In this document: piece after piece, positions 1-5,235 of the stretch
Layout: the number at the start of each line of letters is the position of its first letter
How positions within the stretch are numbered: the stretch's first letter is position 1
Assembly: GCA_031288855.1 (NCBI GenBank)
Contig: JAITQQ010000129.1
Location: 1-6,555, forward strand
Length of the DNA stretch: 6,555 bases
DNA from: Prevotellaceae bacterium
GTDB lineage: Bacteria; Bacteroidota; Bacteroidia; Bacteroidales; UBA932
Direction: 5' to 3'
Notes under the pieces: model-generated
The model's database searches: none
What the model was told of the DNA's origin: nothing
Seen by the model: only the letters and a program-made list of their open reading frames with translations
Position numbers and translations under genes: made by a program

Positions 1-91
1 CCGTTGTGGCAATAATCCGCATTCAGGTTTTGACCATTTTCGTCAATTAATGCCTAGAAATTTTAAGTTAATATTTAAACAGGATAAGTGA
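1..91 (+). CDS. possible 3' end of an unidentified gene (partial)
   Basis: One frame is open from the window edge to a TGA at 89-91, about 29 codons, ending in residues RNFKLIFKQDK. I do not recognise the product. An open stretch of this length in AT-rich DNA can easily occur by chance, so this is only a candidate. No ribosome-binding site or start lies inside the window. It would end 9 bases before the 21-bp repeat array. The opposite strand also has a short open frame here, but an in-frame stop sits just before it and it has no ordinary start codon. Confidence 0.2.
   Translation, partial: RCGNNPHSGFDHFRQLMPRNFKLIFKQDK
61..72. repeat. left copy of a 12-bp direct repeat flanking the array
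   Basis: TTTTAAGTTAAT at 61-72 recurs exactly at 425-436, so one copy lies on each side of the 21-bp array, outside it. It may be a trace of an insertion or duplication, or a chance match in AT-rich DNA. Confidence 0.5.
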
Positions 92-99
92 CAGGGGAT

Positions 100-393
100 A
101 AAAGGTTCGGAACAATTGCCCATTGGTTCGGAACAATTGTCCGTTGGTTTGAACCAATCGTGAAAAGGTTCGGAACAATTGCCCGTTGGTTCGGAACAAT
201 TGTCCGTTGGTTTGAACCAATCGTGAAAAGGTTCGGAACAATTGCCCGTTGGTTCGAACCAATCGTGAAAAGGTTCGGAACAATTGTCCGTTGGTTTGAA
301 CCAATCGTGAAAAGGTTCGGAACAATTGCCCGTTGGTTCGAACCAATCGTGAAAAGGTTCGGAACAATTGCCCATTGGTTCGGAACAATCGTC
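100..393. repeat. tandem array of fourteen 21-bp units (three unit types)
   Basis: The array is 14 x 21 = 294 bp with no spacers. There are three related unit types. K begins AAAAGGTTCGGAACAATTG, M begins CRTTGGTTCGGAACAATTG and T begins CGTTGGTTYGAACCAATCG. The order is K-M-T, K-M-T, K-T, K-T, K-T, K-M', where M' (373-393) is an M/T hybrid. Every unit carries a palindrome-like core at the same place: GTTCGGAAC in K and M, and TTGGTTCGAACCAA or its one-mismatch form in T. K and M units also carry CAATTG. Because 21 is a multiple of 3 and the units lack stops, several frames stay open on both strands. The plus frame reads heptads such as KRFGTIA and RWFEPIV. I regard these as by-products of the period. 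Since 21 bp is about two helical turns, all cores face the same side of the DNA. Function is unknown. Confidence 0.95.
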
Positions 394-424
394 AATATGG
401 AAAGGGTTTGATGGACAGCTTGCG

Positions 425-436
425 TTTTAAGTTAAT
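425..436. repeat. right copy of a 12-bp direct repeat flanking the array
   Basis: This is the exact copy of TTTTAAGTTAAT found at 61-72. It overlaps the last codons and stop of the small minus-strand gene at 427-582. Confidence 0.5.
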
Positions 437-582
437 TTTATTTTTCCTTCACGGAGTAATTGCCAATATTTGCGTTCTTCCTGCAACGACATTTTTTCGG
501 TGGCTTTTGCCATCTTTTCTTTCACGGAGCGAAAAAAAGCTACCGTATCAAATTCTTTTTCTTTTTTAACTTCCGGTTTCAT
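427..582 (-). CDS. small charged protein, putative antitoxin partner of the PIN protein
   Basis: This encodes 51 residues starting MKPEVKKEKEFDTVAFFRSV and ending REGKIKLT. It is rich in Lys and Glu and has a helical-looking pattern, with hydrophobic or aromatic residues (F11, F16, F17, W40, L42, L43) spaced along it. The start ATG at 580-582 overlaps the TGA stop of the upstream PIN gene as ATGA, so translation is probably coupled and the two are expressed as a pair. No DNA-binding fold is evident. Its role as antitoxin is inferred from small size, charge and tight pairing with a PIN-domain gene. In Bacteroidota I know similar short proteins beside PIN genes, but I cannot name the family. 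The order is toxin first, antitoxin second, the reverse of the classic vapBC layout. The gene is easily missed because it is so short. The 21-bp array begins 33 bases past its stop. Confidence 0.75.
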   Translation of the reverse strand: MKPEVKKEKEFDTVAFFRSVKEKMAKATEKMSLQEERKYWQLLREGKIKLT

Positions 583-1034
583 GTCTTTAAAAATTCTAAT
601 GGTGAGCGTATATCTATTAAAGGATAACCAAATTTCATATTAATAGCATTGAACATTTTTATTTTATCATAATTTACAATGTGCTTGAAATTCCAACTGA
701 TGAGGCAGTCAATCCGGTTTACTGAAGCCAGTGCTATATGATACGCATCGTTTCGACTCGCCTTGCCTAATGCATTTTCGGAAATATACAGCAATGCTAA
801 TGTTTTTACTTCGTCGGACATTTCTATATAGTGATAACTTTCGGGGGGTATCAGTTTTTTTACATCCTTTACCTGTTGGGGCGCATTTTGCAATTCGGCT
901 TCATTGATTTCCGAAAAATAGACATTGAATTCATTGGCGGCAATACGGGAAAATAGTTGCCGTGTGGCGCTATCAAATTCCGGATCATAATATCCGCCTA
1001 TTACAGAAGTGTCGATATATATTCGCTGTTTCAT
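579..1034 (-). CDS. PIN-domain protein, VapC-like putative toxin ribonuclease
   Basis: This encodes 151 residues from the ATG at 1034. PIN domains are Mg-dependent RNases and in toxin-antitoxin pairs usually cut tRNA or rRNA. The N-terminal strand YIDTSVIGG supplies the first acid (D8), E45 or E47 in NEAEL the second, and D96 in ASRNDAYHIALA the third. The following SWNFKHI (113-119) is the place of a fourth acid in many PIN proteins and here carries Asn, a form I recall from this subfamily. The 16th codon of the longer open frame was chosen as start because it begins right before the conserved strand, lies about 9 bases past the predicted transcription start, and has AAGG upstream. Its stop overlaps the start of the 51-residue gene. 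Codon use is AT-rich compared with the miaA operon, which may mean it was acquired. The target RNA cannot be told from the sequence. Confidence 0.85.
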   Translation of the reverse strand: MKQRIYIDTSVIGGYYDPEFDSATRQLFSRIAANEFNVYFSEINEAELQNAPQQVKDVKKLIPPESYHYIEMSDEVKTLALLYISENALGKASRNDAYHIALASVNRIDCLISWNFKHIVNYDKIKMFNAINMKFGYPLIDIRSPLEFLKT

Positions 1035-1048
1035 CGCCTTATTTTTTA

Positions 1049-1080
1049 CAAATGTATAAAAAATATTTTGCCAATTCAAA
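1049..1080 (-). promoter_or_regulatory. Bacteroidota-type promoter of the PIN/antitoxin pair
   Basis: Read on the minus strand, TTTG (1080-1077), a 20-base spacer and TACATTTG (1056-1049) fit the -33/-7 consensus TTTG and TAnnTTTG of the phylum's primary sigma factor. Transcription would start near 1043, giving a leader of only about 9 bases before the PIN ATG. The -33 TTTG is itself part of a second TACATTTG (1084-1077), an exact copy of the -7 box 28 bases upstream. Confidence 0.7.
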
Positions 1081-1089
1081 TGTAGTCAT

Positions 1090-1113
1090 AAAAAAAACCG
1101 GACTGACGCCCGG
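1090..1113 (-). terminator. intrinsic terminator after the pyrE-DUF4293 operon
   Basis: On the minus strand CCGGGC and GTCCGG form a 6-bp stem (one G-U pair) around the loop GTCA, followed directly by eight T. It lies 26 bases past the DUF4293 stop and just before the PIN promoter, so it separates the two transcription units. Confidence 0.85.
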
Positions 1114-1139
1114 GTAATCCTCAAAGATTTTAGATGATT

Positions 1140-1535
1140 TCACCTCAGCCGGTTTAGCGACCTTATCATGGCCTCGTCGCGGCCAATGTAGCGCATGGCG
1201 AGCACAAGCAGAATGGCAGCAATGAGCGGAAACGCTACGGTGAGGGAAAACACGCCGCCCGGCTCGGCGGTTATCACGTAATAAATGATGATGCCCTGAA
1301 GCCCCAGCAACACCAAAGTGTTAAACAGGCAAAGCCTGATTTGCAGCATCCGGTGACGGTAAAGAAAAATGGTGATAAATCCCACAGCGCTGCACAGGAT
1401 AAGGAAAACGAGCAAAACCCACGACGACCGGTAGAAAACGGTTTCGTCAATATATGTTGCCAACGGCGAAAAAAACATGCCGGCGAGCAGCCCCACTGCC
1501 ATAAGGAGAAAAAGAGTTTGAATGCGTTGTATCAT
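1140..1535 (-). CDS. DUF4293 family integral membrane protein
   Basis: This encodes 131 residues. It starts MIQRIQTLFLLMAVGLLAG and has four hydrophobic stretches at about 5-24, 39-58, 67-88 and 96-115, so it is a small inner-membrane protein with four predicted helices. The C-terminus, RDEAMIRSLNRLR, matches the charged tail (DEA..RS..RLR) typical of DUF4293, a family of unknown function confined essentially to Bacteroidota. The length agrees with the family. The start ATG is 7 bases after the pyrE stop, so it is the second gene of a pyrE operon and is followed by a strong terminator. No catalytic motif is visible. A functional link to pyrimidine synthesis is not implied by the family and would rest on co-transcription alone. 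Confidence 0.85.
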   Translation of the reverse strand: MIQRIQTLFLLMAVGLLAGMFFSPLATYIDETVFYRSSWVLLVFLILCSAVGFITIFLYRHRMLQIRLCLFNTLVLLGLQGIIIYYVITAEPGGVFSLTVAFPLIAAILLVLAMRYIGRDEAMIRSLNRLR

Positions 1536-1542
1536 AATGTTG

Positions 1543-2187
1543 CTACTGTTTACTGCCTACTTGCCATTTATCGGGGGCTTCCCGCCACTGTTCGAGGGTA
1601 TCTCTCTCGGCCGGCTTGATGTAGCCGCGTTTCAGCGCTTCTTCAATGAGCGTGATGTAGTTGGTGAGGGTGTACAGTACACAGTCGGCGTTTTCAAATT
1701 TACGCCGCGCGCTGATGAAGTTGTACGAAAAAATAGCCGTGAGGCCAAGTACTTCGGCGCCGGCTTTGCGCAAGGCTTCTACGGCCTGTAAACTGCTTCC
1801 GCCGGTAGAAACAAGGTCTTCCACCACCACCACGCGGGCGTTTTGCGGCAACACGCCTTCAATAGTGTTCGACAGCCCATGGTCTTTGGGCGTGGCGCGC
1901 ACATACACAAAAGGTTTCTGCATGGCTTCGGCCACCAGCACCCCGTGTGCAATGGCGCCGGTGGCTACGCCGGCAATGTAATCCACCTCTTCAAAATGTT
2001 GCACAATGAGTTGTTGAAGGCTTTCATAAATCAACTTGCGAATGTCGGGGTAGGAAAGCACTTTGCGCGTGTCGCAATATATCGGGGAGCGCCAACCCGA
2101 CGCCCACGTGTAGGGTTGCTCAACATTTAACTGTATGGCTTTTATATCTAATAACCGTTGTGCCACTATTTTTTCCATTGATTCCAT
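1543..2187 (-). CDS. pyrE: orotate phosphoribosyltransferase
   Basis: PyrE joins orotate to PRPP to give orotidine 5'-monophosphate and pyrophosphate, the fifth step of de novo pyrimidine synthesis, in the cytoplasm as a dimer. The 214-residue product has the PRPP-binding loop VVVVEDLVSTGGSS at 119-132, the flexible catalytic-loop region ATPKDHGLSN (98-107) with its Lys-Asp-His-Gly, and the N-terminal orotate-side segment SGWRSPIYCDTR (30-41). Length is normal for the family. The ATG at 2187 (MESMEK) or the one three codons later at 2178 is the likely start. A longer open frame reaching 2295 adds 36 residues unlike PyrE and would enter the divergent promoter region, so I reject it. DUF4293 follows after 7 bases, and a Nudix gene is transcribed divergently. 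Confidence 0.95.
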   Translation of the reverse strand: MESMEKIVAQRLLDIKAIQLNVEQPYTWASGWRSPIYCDTRKVLSYPDIRKLIYESLQQLIVQHFEEVDYIAGVATGAIAHGVLVAEAMQKPFVYVRATPKDHGLSNTIEGVLPQNARVVVVEDLVSTGGSSLQAVEALRKAGAEVLGLTAIFSYNFISARRKFENADCVLYTLTNYITLIEEALKRGYIKPAERDTLEQWREAPDKWQVGSKQ

Positions 2188-2204
2188 AAATCTGATTATC
2201 TTTG
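2178..2204 (+). promoter_or_regulatory. candidate promoter for the Nudix gene
   Basis: TATCTTTG at 2197-2204 matches TAnnTTTG. A TTG at 2178-2180 could be the -33 element, but the 16-base spacer is short. Transcription would begin near 2210 and leave a leader of about 105 bases before the Nudix ATG. The -33 element would lie inside the first codons of pyrE. Confidence 0.4.
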
Positions 2205-2308
2205 TTGCGTAATTCTTTATATATGTATAAAATTTTCTTTTATGACCGCCTTCTTGGTATTTGCAACGACTGGGCAACATGCAGCAGCCGGCCAAATGCC
2301 ATAATCTA

Positions 2309-2316
2309 CAAAGTTA
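2309..2316 (-). promoter_or_regulatory. candidate -7 box for pyrE
   Basis: Read on the minus strand, TAACTTTG (2316-2309) fits TAnnTTTG and overlaps the first base of the Nudix start codon. No clear TTTG lies 19-20 bases upstream. If used, the pyrE leader would be about 115 bases and would overlap the Nudix leader head to head. Confidence 0.3.
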
Positions 2317-2834
2317 TGAAAATTTCTGAAATTAAAAATATTGTTGGGCAATTTCAGGAAAACCGGGACATGATTGAATTATGGCTTTTTACGGAAAATC
2401 CGGAGGAAGCGATGAACGAGGTGGTTTCATCCTTTACGTTGATAGAAGCCGCCGGCGGGTTGGTGTATAATGCGGCGGGCGATTTGCTGTTGATTTTTCG
2501 CCACGAGCATTGGGATTTGCCCAAAGGAAAGTGCGAGCCCGGCGAAACAATGCCCGAAACCGCCCTGCGTGAAGTGGAAGAAGAGTGCGGAATTGGCGAC
2601 TTAACGCTCTATAACCTGATGGGATATTCCTATCATATTTATAAGGACAAGGAAACTTCTTTTTTAAAGAAAACACATTGGTTTTCGATGCGGTGTAGCG
2701 GCCATGCGCCTTTAGTGGTGCAGGAAGCCGAAGGCATAAAACAGGCGCAGTGGGTAGCGCCGTCGCACTTACCGGAATATTTTCCGAAAATGTTTTCTTC
2801 TATTGCCGACTTGCTTCATCATGTAATTTCATGA
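2316..2834 (+). CDS. Nudix hydrolase
   Basis: This encodes 172 residues. Nudix enzymes hydrolyse nucleoside diphosphates linked to another group, using Mg bound by the Nudix box. A full Nudix box (GX5EX7REUXEEXGU) lies at 71-93, starting GKCEPGE and ending REVEEECGI. The metal-binding glutamates are E85, E88 and E89 in that end segment. WDLPKGK before the box resembles diadenosine-polyphosphate or ADP-ribose hydrolase branches, but substrate cannot be fixed from sequence. The first 43 residues are an extra N-terminal region before the conserved AAGGLVYN strand. I chose ATG 2316 because the 38 codons upstream in the same frame overlap the divergent promoter region and look non-coding. In Bacteroidota a Nudix gene next to pyrE is, as I recall, a common arrangement. 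Its last 35 bases overlap the end of the convergent minus-strand gene. Confidence 0.92.
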   Translation: MKISEIKNIVGQFQENRDMIELWLFTENPEEAMNEVVSSFTLIEAAGGLVYNAAGDLLLIFRHEHWDLPKGKCEPGETMPETALREVEEECGIGDLTLYNLMGYSYHIYKDKETSFLKKTHWFSMRCSGHAPLVVQEAEGIKQAQWVAPSHLPEYFPKMFSSIADLLHHVIS

Positions 2835-4104
2835 AAGAATCCTCAATGTTGCCGAACGGCGACGGTGCAGGCGACAGCAGCAATTTCCCTTCTTTATCGA
2901 GCAGGAAATACGTGGGCAAAGCCTTAATGTCATATTGTTTGAGTATGTCGGGATTGTGGCTGTAGTGCAGAAAATGCCAACGGTAGCGCTCTCTGTCGCG
3001 GAAATTTTTGAGTTGTGCGGGGTCGTCATCTACACTAATTACCGCCACGTTCATCACATCGCGATATACATTATGGAGCGTGAAAAGTTTCTCAAACGCA
3101 TTGATAACGCCATAGCTGAACACCTTGCAAAAAATGAGGTACAACGCTTTTCCCCTGAACTCGTCGAGGCGGTGCAGCGCACCTTCGGTGTCGTACAATT
3201 CAAAGGGAGGCGGGGCGTAGCCCGGCATCAGCAGCGTGACGCGATGAATAATATTTCCGGCAATCGTTTTATGCTCGTGATAAGGCGTTGTGGCTTCAAT
3301 CTCTTTGGCCAGCGACAATAAACCTTCGTGTTGAAAAATATTGGCGTAAAAATTATCATACAGGTTTTTGAGTATTACCAACTCAAGCACCGCATTGTCG
3401 CGGAACGTGCTGTCGCGCAAAAGAAAAGTTTTCAATGCCGACAGCCCTTGCTGTCTGTTGATAATAGCCGTCAGCCGCGCATCCTGCCGGTGGGCAAATT
3501 CAAAATAGCGGCCATAGATTTGGTTGAACAAGTCCATGTAGGCCTCGTTGTAGTACAGTGCCGGTTGGTCGCGGAAATAATTCACCGACAAATAACGCAC
3601 CTTTTGTTTTACCGATTGGTATTTTTCCATTCCCTCGCGGTAACGGCAGTAGGCTTCGTAACCGGCATTTCCCGCCGGCTTGCAGTCGCCTTCGAGCATC
3701 AGCCGGTTGATGTCGCCCGCCGCTGTGGTGTGCACGCCGGCATGTATCGGCAGTTCCTCATAGAACGGGTTTAGCGAATCGGCGCTGCTTTTGGCTTCGT
3801 ACGGCGGTAAATGCAGCGTGTAAGCGCCATCCGGCAGGGCATAAAAATAAATAAAGTATATGCCGGAACGCGCGAACACCATTCCCTCATGCGCCAAATG
3901 GCCGTTGCCCGAAAAATTACCTGACGCATCAACGGTGCATTCCATAATGTTATCTTCCGCATAGGTGATGTAATCGCTGTACGTGCAAAAGCGGAGCGTT
4001 GTGCCTGCGTAATCGGGCGCCACGCCTTGTATGCTGATGGTTTGCGCAGAAGCCATGAGCGATGCACAAAGAAGAAAGAATATGCAGCCTGTGCGCACAA
4101 TCAT
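2800..4104 (-). CDS. secreted thioredoxin-fold (TlpA-like) protein lacking the CXXC motif
   Basis: This encodes 434 residues. An N-terminal signal peptide (about 1-20, MIVRTGCIFFLLCASLMASA, likely cut before QT) sends it to the periplasm. There is no lipobox. Residues about 21-290 form a long N-terminal part with beta-rich and then helical segments, typical of large Bacteroidota TlpA-like proteins. The C-terminal thioredoxin-like domain is about 294-430: APPPFELYDTEGALHRLDEF, then GKALYLIF, later the cis-proline loop KALPTYFLLDKEGKLL (cis-Pro 397). Where TlpA has WCxxC this protein reads IFCKVFSYGV with a single Cys326, so ordinary dithiol exchange is unlikely. It may bind a partner or work as a chaperone; this is inference. 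Its ATG overlaps the coaD stop as ATGA, making it the last gene of the miaA operon. Its stop lies inside the convergent Nudix gene. Confidence 0.8.
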   Translation of the reverse strand: MIVRTGCIFFLLCASLMASAQTISIQGVAPDYAGTTLRFCTYSDYITYAEDNIMECTVDASGNFSGNGHLAHEGMVFARSGIYFIYFYALPDGAYTLHLPPYEAKSSADSLNPFYEELPIHAGVHTTAAGDINRLMLEGDCKPAGNAGYEAYCRYREGMEKYQSVKQKVRYLSVNYFRDQPALYYNEAYMDLFNQIYGRYFEFAHRQDARLTAIINRQQGLSALKTFLLRDSTFRDNAVLELVILKNLYDNFYANIFQHEGLLSLAKEIEATTPYHEHKTIAGNIIHRVTLLMPGYAPPPFELYDTEGALHRLDEFRGKALYLIFCKVFSYGVINAFEKLFTLHNVYRDVMNVAVISVDDDPAQLKNFRDRERYRWHFLHYSHNPDILKQYDIKALPTYFLLDKEGKLLLSPAPSPFGNIEDSFMKLHDEASRQ

Positions 4105-4568
4105 CTTTTTATTTCTTTAAGGGAGATGCCTTTAGGCAGGAGCGCAGAGGCGTCGCCGCCGTGTGTCAGCACGTCGCGCACCACGCTTGAGCACACGAAA
4201 GAATGTTCGGGGCGCGCCGGCAGGAAAATCGTGTCGATGTGGTGTTGCAGGAAATGATTGGCCTGCGCCGCGACGTTCTCATGTTCGTAATCGAACGCAG
4301 AGCGCACGCCACGCACAATGCAGGTAATGTTATTGTCTTTGCAGTAATCCACCGTAAGCCCATGGTAAGTGACGACCGACACGTTCCGGAGGCCTTTTGT
4401 GGCCTCTTGGATAAAGCGCATGCGGTCTTCTTCCGAAAAAAGATTTTTCTTGAACGGATTTGTGCCGATACCGATAATTACCCGGTCGAACAGTTTGAGG
4501 GCGCGGCACACAACGTCGTAATGCCCTATGGTGAATGGGTCGAAAGAGCCGGGAAAAAGTGCGGTCAT
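4101..4568 (-). CDS. coaD: pantetheine-phosphate adenylyltransferase
   Basis: CoaD transfers AMP from ATP to 4'-phosphopantetheine, giving dephospho-CoA, the fourth step of coenzyme A synthesis, in the cytoplasm (a hexamer in known cases). The 155-residue product has the nucleotidyltransferase motif as TIGH in FPGSFDPFTIGHYDVV near the N-terminus, the substrate-site segment IVRGVRSAFDYEHE in the middle, and the second ATP-site motif in FVCSSVVRDV. Length is as expected for the family. I chose the ATG at 4568 because it overlaps the ung TGA as ATGA and begins right at the conserved strand. A TTG three codons earlier is a weaker alternative. The thioredoxin-fold gene starts on its own stop codon, again as ATGA, so translation of ung, coaD and that gene is probably coupled. 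Confidence 0.96.
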   Translation of the reverse strand: MTALFPGSFDPFTIGHYDVVCRALKLFDRVIIGIGTNPFKKNLFSEEDRMRFIQEATKGLRNVSVVTYHGLTVDYCKDNNITCIVRGVRSAFDYEHENVAAQANHFLQHHIDTIFLPARPEHSFVCSSVVRDVLTHGGDASALLPKGISLKEIKR

Positions 4569-5233
4569 AATTGCCAATTTATAGGAGTTAGTCCTTGTTT
4601 TGTGAGCAGGTCGTTGGTTTGCGAAAAGTGCCGGCAGCCGAAAAACCCTCCGGCCGAGAGGGGAGAGGGGTGTGCGGATTCCAGAATATAATGTTTGCGG
4701 GCGTCAATCAGGTTTCTTTTGTTCCGTGCGAAACCGCCCCACAACAAAAAAACGAGGCCTGTTTTTTGTTCCGACAGGGTACGGATTACCGCGTCGGTAA
4801 AGGTTTCCCAACCTATTTTGCTGTGCGACATCGGCTCTCCCGCCCGCACCGTGAGGGCGGCGTTCAGCAGGAACACACCCTGTTCGGCCCACGCTTCGAG
4901 GCAGCCGTGGCGGGGCGGCGCAATACTGAGATCGGCTTCTATTTCCTTAAAAATATTGACCAGCGACGGCGGCGGCGGTACTCCGCGCTGCACCGAAAAG
5001 CACACTCCGTGCGCCTGTCCCGCGCCATGATAGGGGTCGTGCCCCAAAATAACGACTTTTACCTTGTCGAAGGGCGTTTTTTCAAAGGCGTTGAAAATAT
5101 ATTTCGGCGGCGGATATACGGTTTTCCCTGCCATAAATTCGTTGCGTACTGTCGTAGTTAAAACGGCGAAGTAAGGCTTGTCGAACTCCGGTTGCAGTAC
5201 GACTTTCCAAGAGGCTTCTATTCTGACGTCCAT
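4565..5233 (-). CDS. ung: uracil-DNA glycosylase, family 1
   Basis: Ung removes uracil from DNA, the first step of base-excision repair. The 222-residue product has the water-activating motif as GHDPYHG (64-70, catalytic D66), the uracil-binding LLNAALTVRAG (122-132, N124), and the leucine-insertion loop HPSPLS (188-193, catalytic H188), followed by GFFGC. Two changes stand out: the usual Gln in GQDPYHG is His65, and the stretch between HPSPLS and GFFGC is two residues (AG) where E. coli has three (AHR). Length is typical. The ATG at 5233 lies 2 bases after the miaA stop. The longer open frame extending to 5488 runs inside miaA and has no Ung similarity. The stop overlaps the coaD start. Confidence 0.95.
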   Translation of the reverse strand: MDVRIEASWKVVLQPEFDKPYFAVLTTTVRNEFMAGKTVYPPPKYIFNAFEKTPFDKVKVVILGHDPYHGAGQAHGVCFSVQRGVPPPPSLVNIFKEIEADLSIAPPRHGCLEAWAEQGVFLLNAALTVRAGEPMSHSKIGWETFTDAVIRTLSEQKTGLVFLLWGGFARNKRNLIDARKHYILESAHPSPLSAGGFFGCRHFSQTNDLLTKQGLTPINWQL

Positions 5234-5235
5234 AG

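Noticed and set aside
1..51. Minus-strand open stretch reading ALIDENGQNLNADYCHN
   Set aside because: It looks protein-like but has a TAG just before it and no ordinary start codon, and is too short to support.
100..393. CRISPR array
   Set aside because: The units follow each other without spacers, vary among three types, and no cas gene is present.
43..411. Repeat-containing proteins of about 106-110 residues in several frames of both strands
   Set aside because: A 21-bp period without stops keeps many frames open at once. None has a convincing start, and the flanks do not look coding.
333..569. Plus-strand frame with hydrophobic stretch (LILFFLHGVIANIC)
   Set aside because: It lies opposite the well-formed 51-residue gene that is coupled to the PIN gene; the hydrophobic look comes from reading Lys/Glu codons in reverse.
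2188..2295. N-terminal extension of PyrE
   Set aside because: It is unlike the family, occupies the divergent promoter region, and PyrE length is right without it.
2202..2315. N-terminal extension of the Nudix protein
   Set aside because: It overlaps the putative promoter/leader and contains no conserved features; ATG 2316 gives a compact protein.
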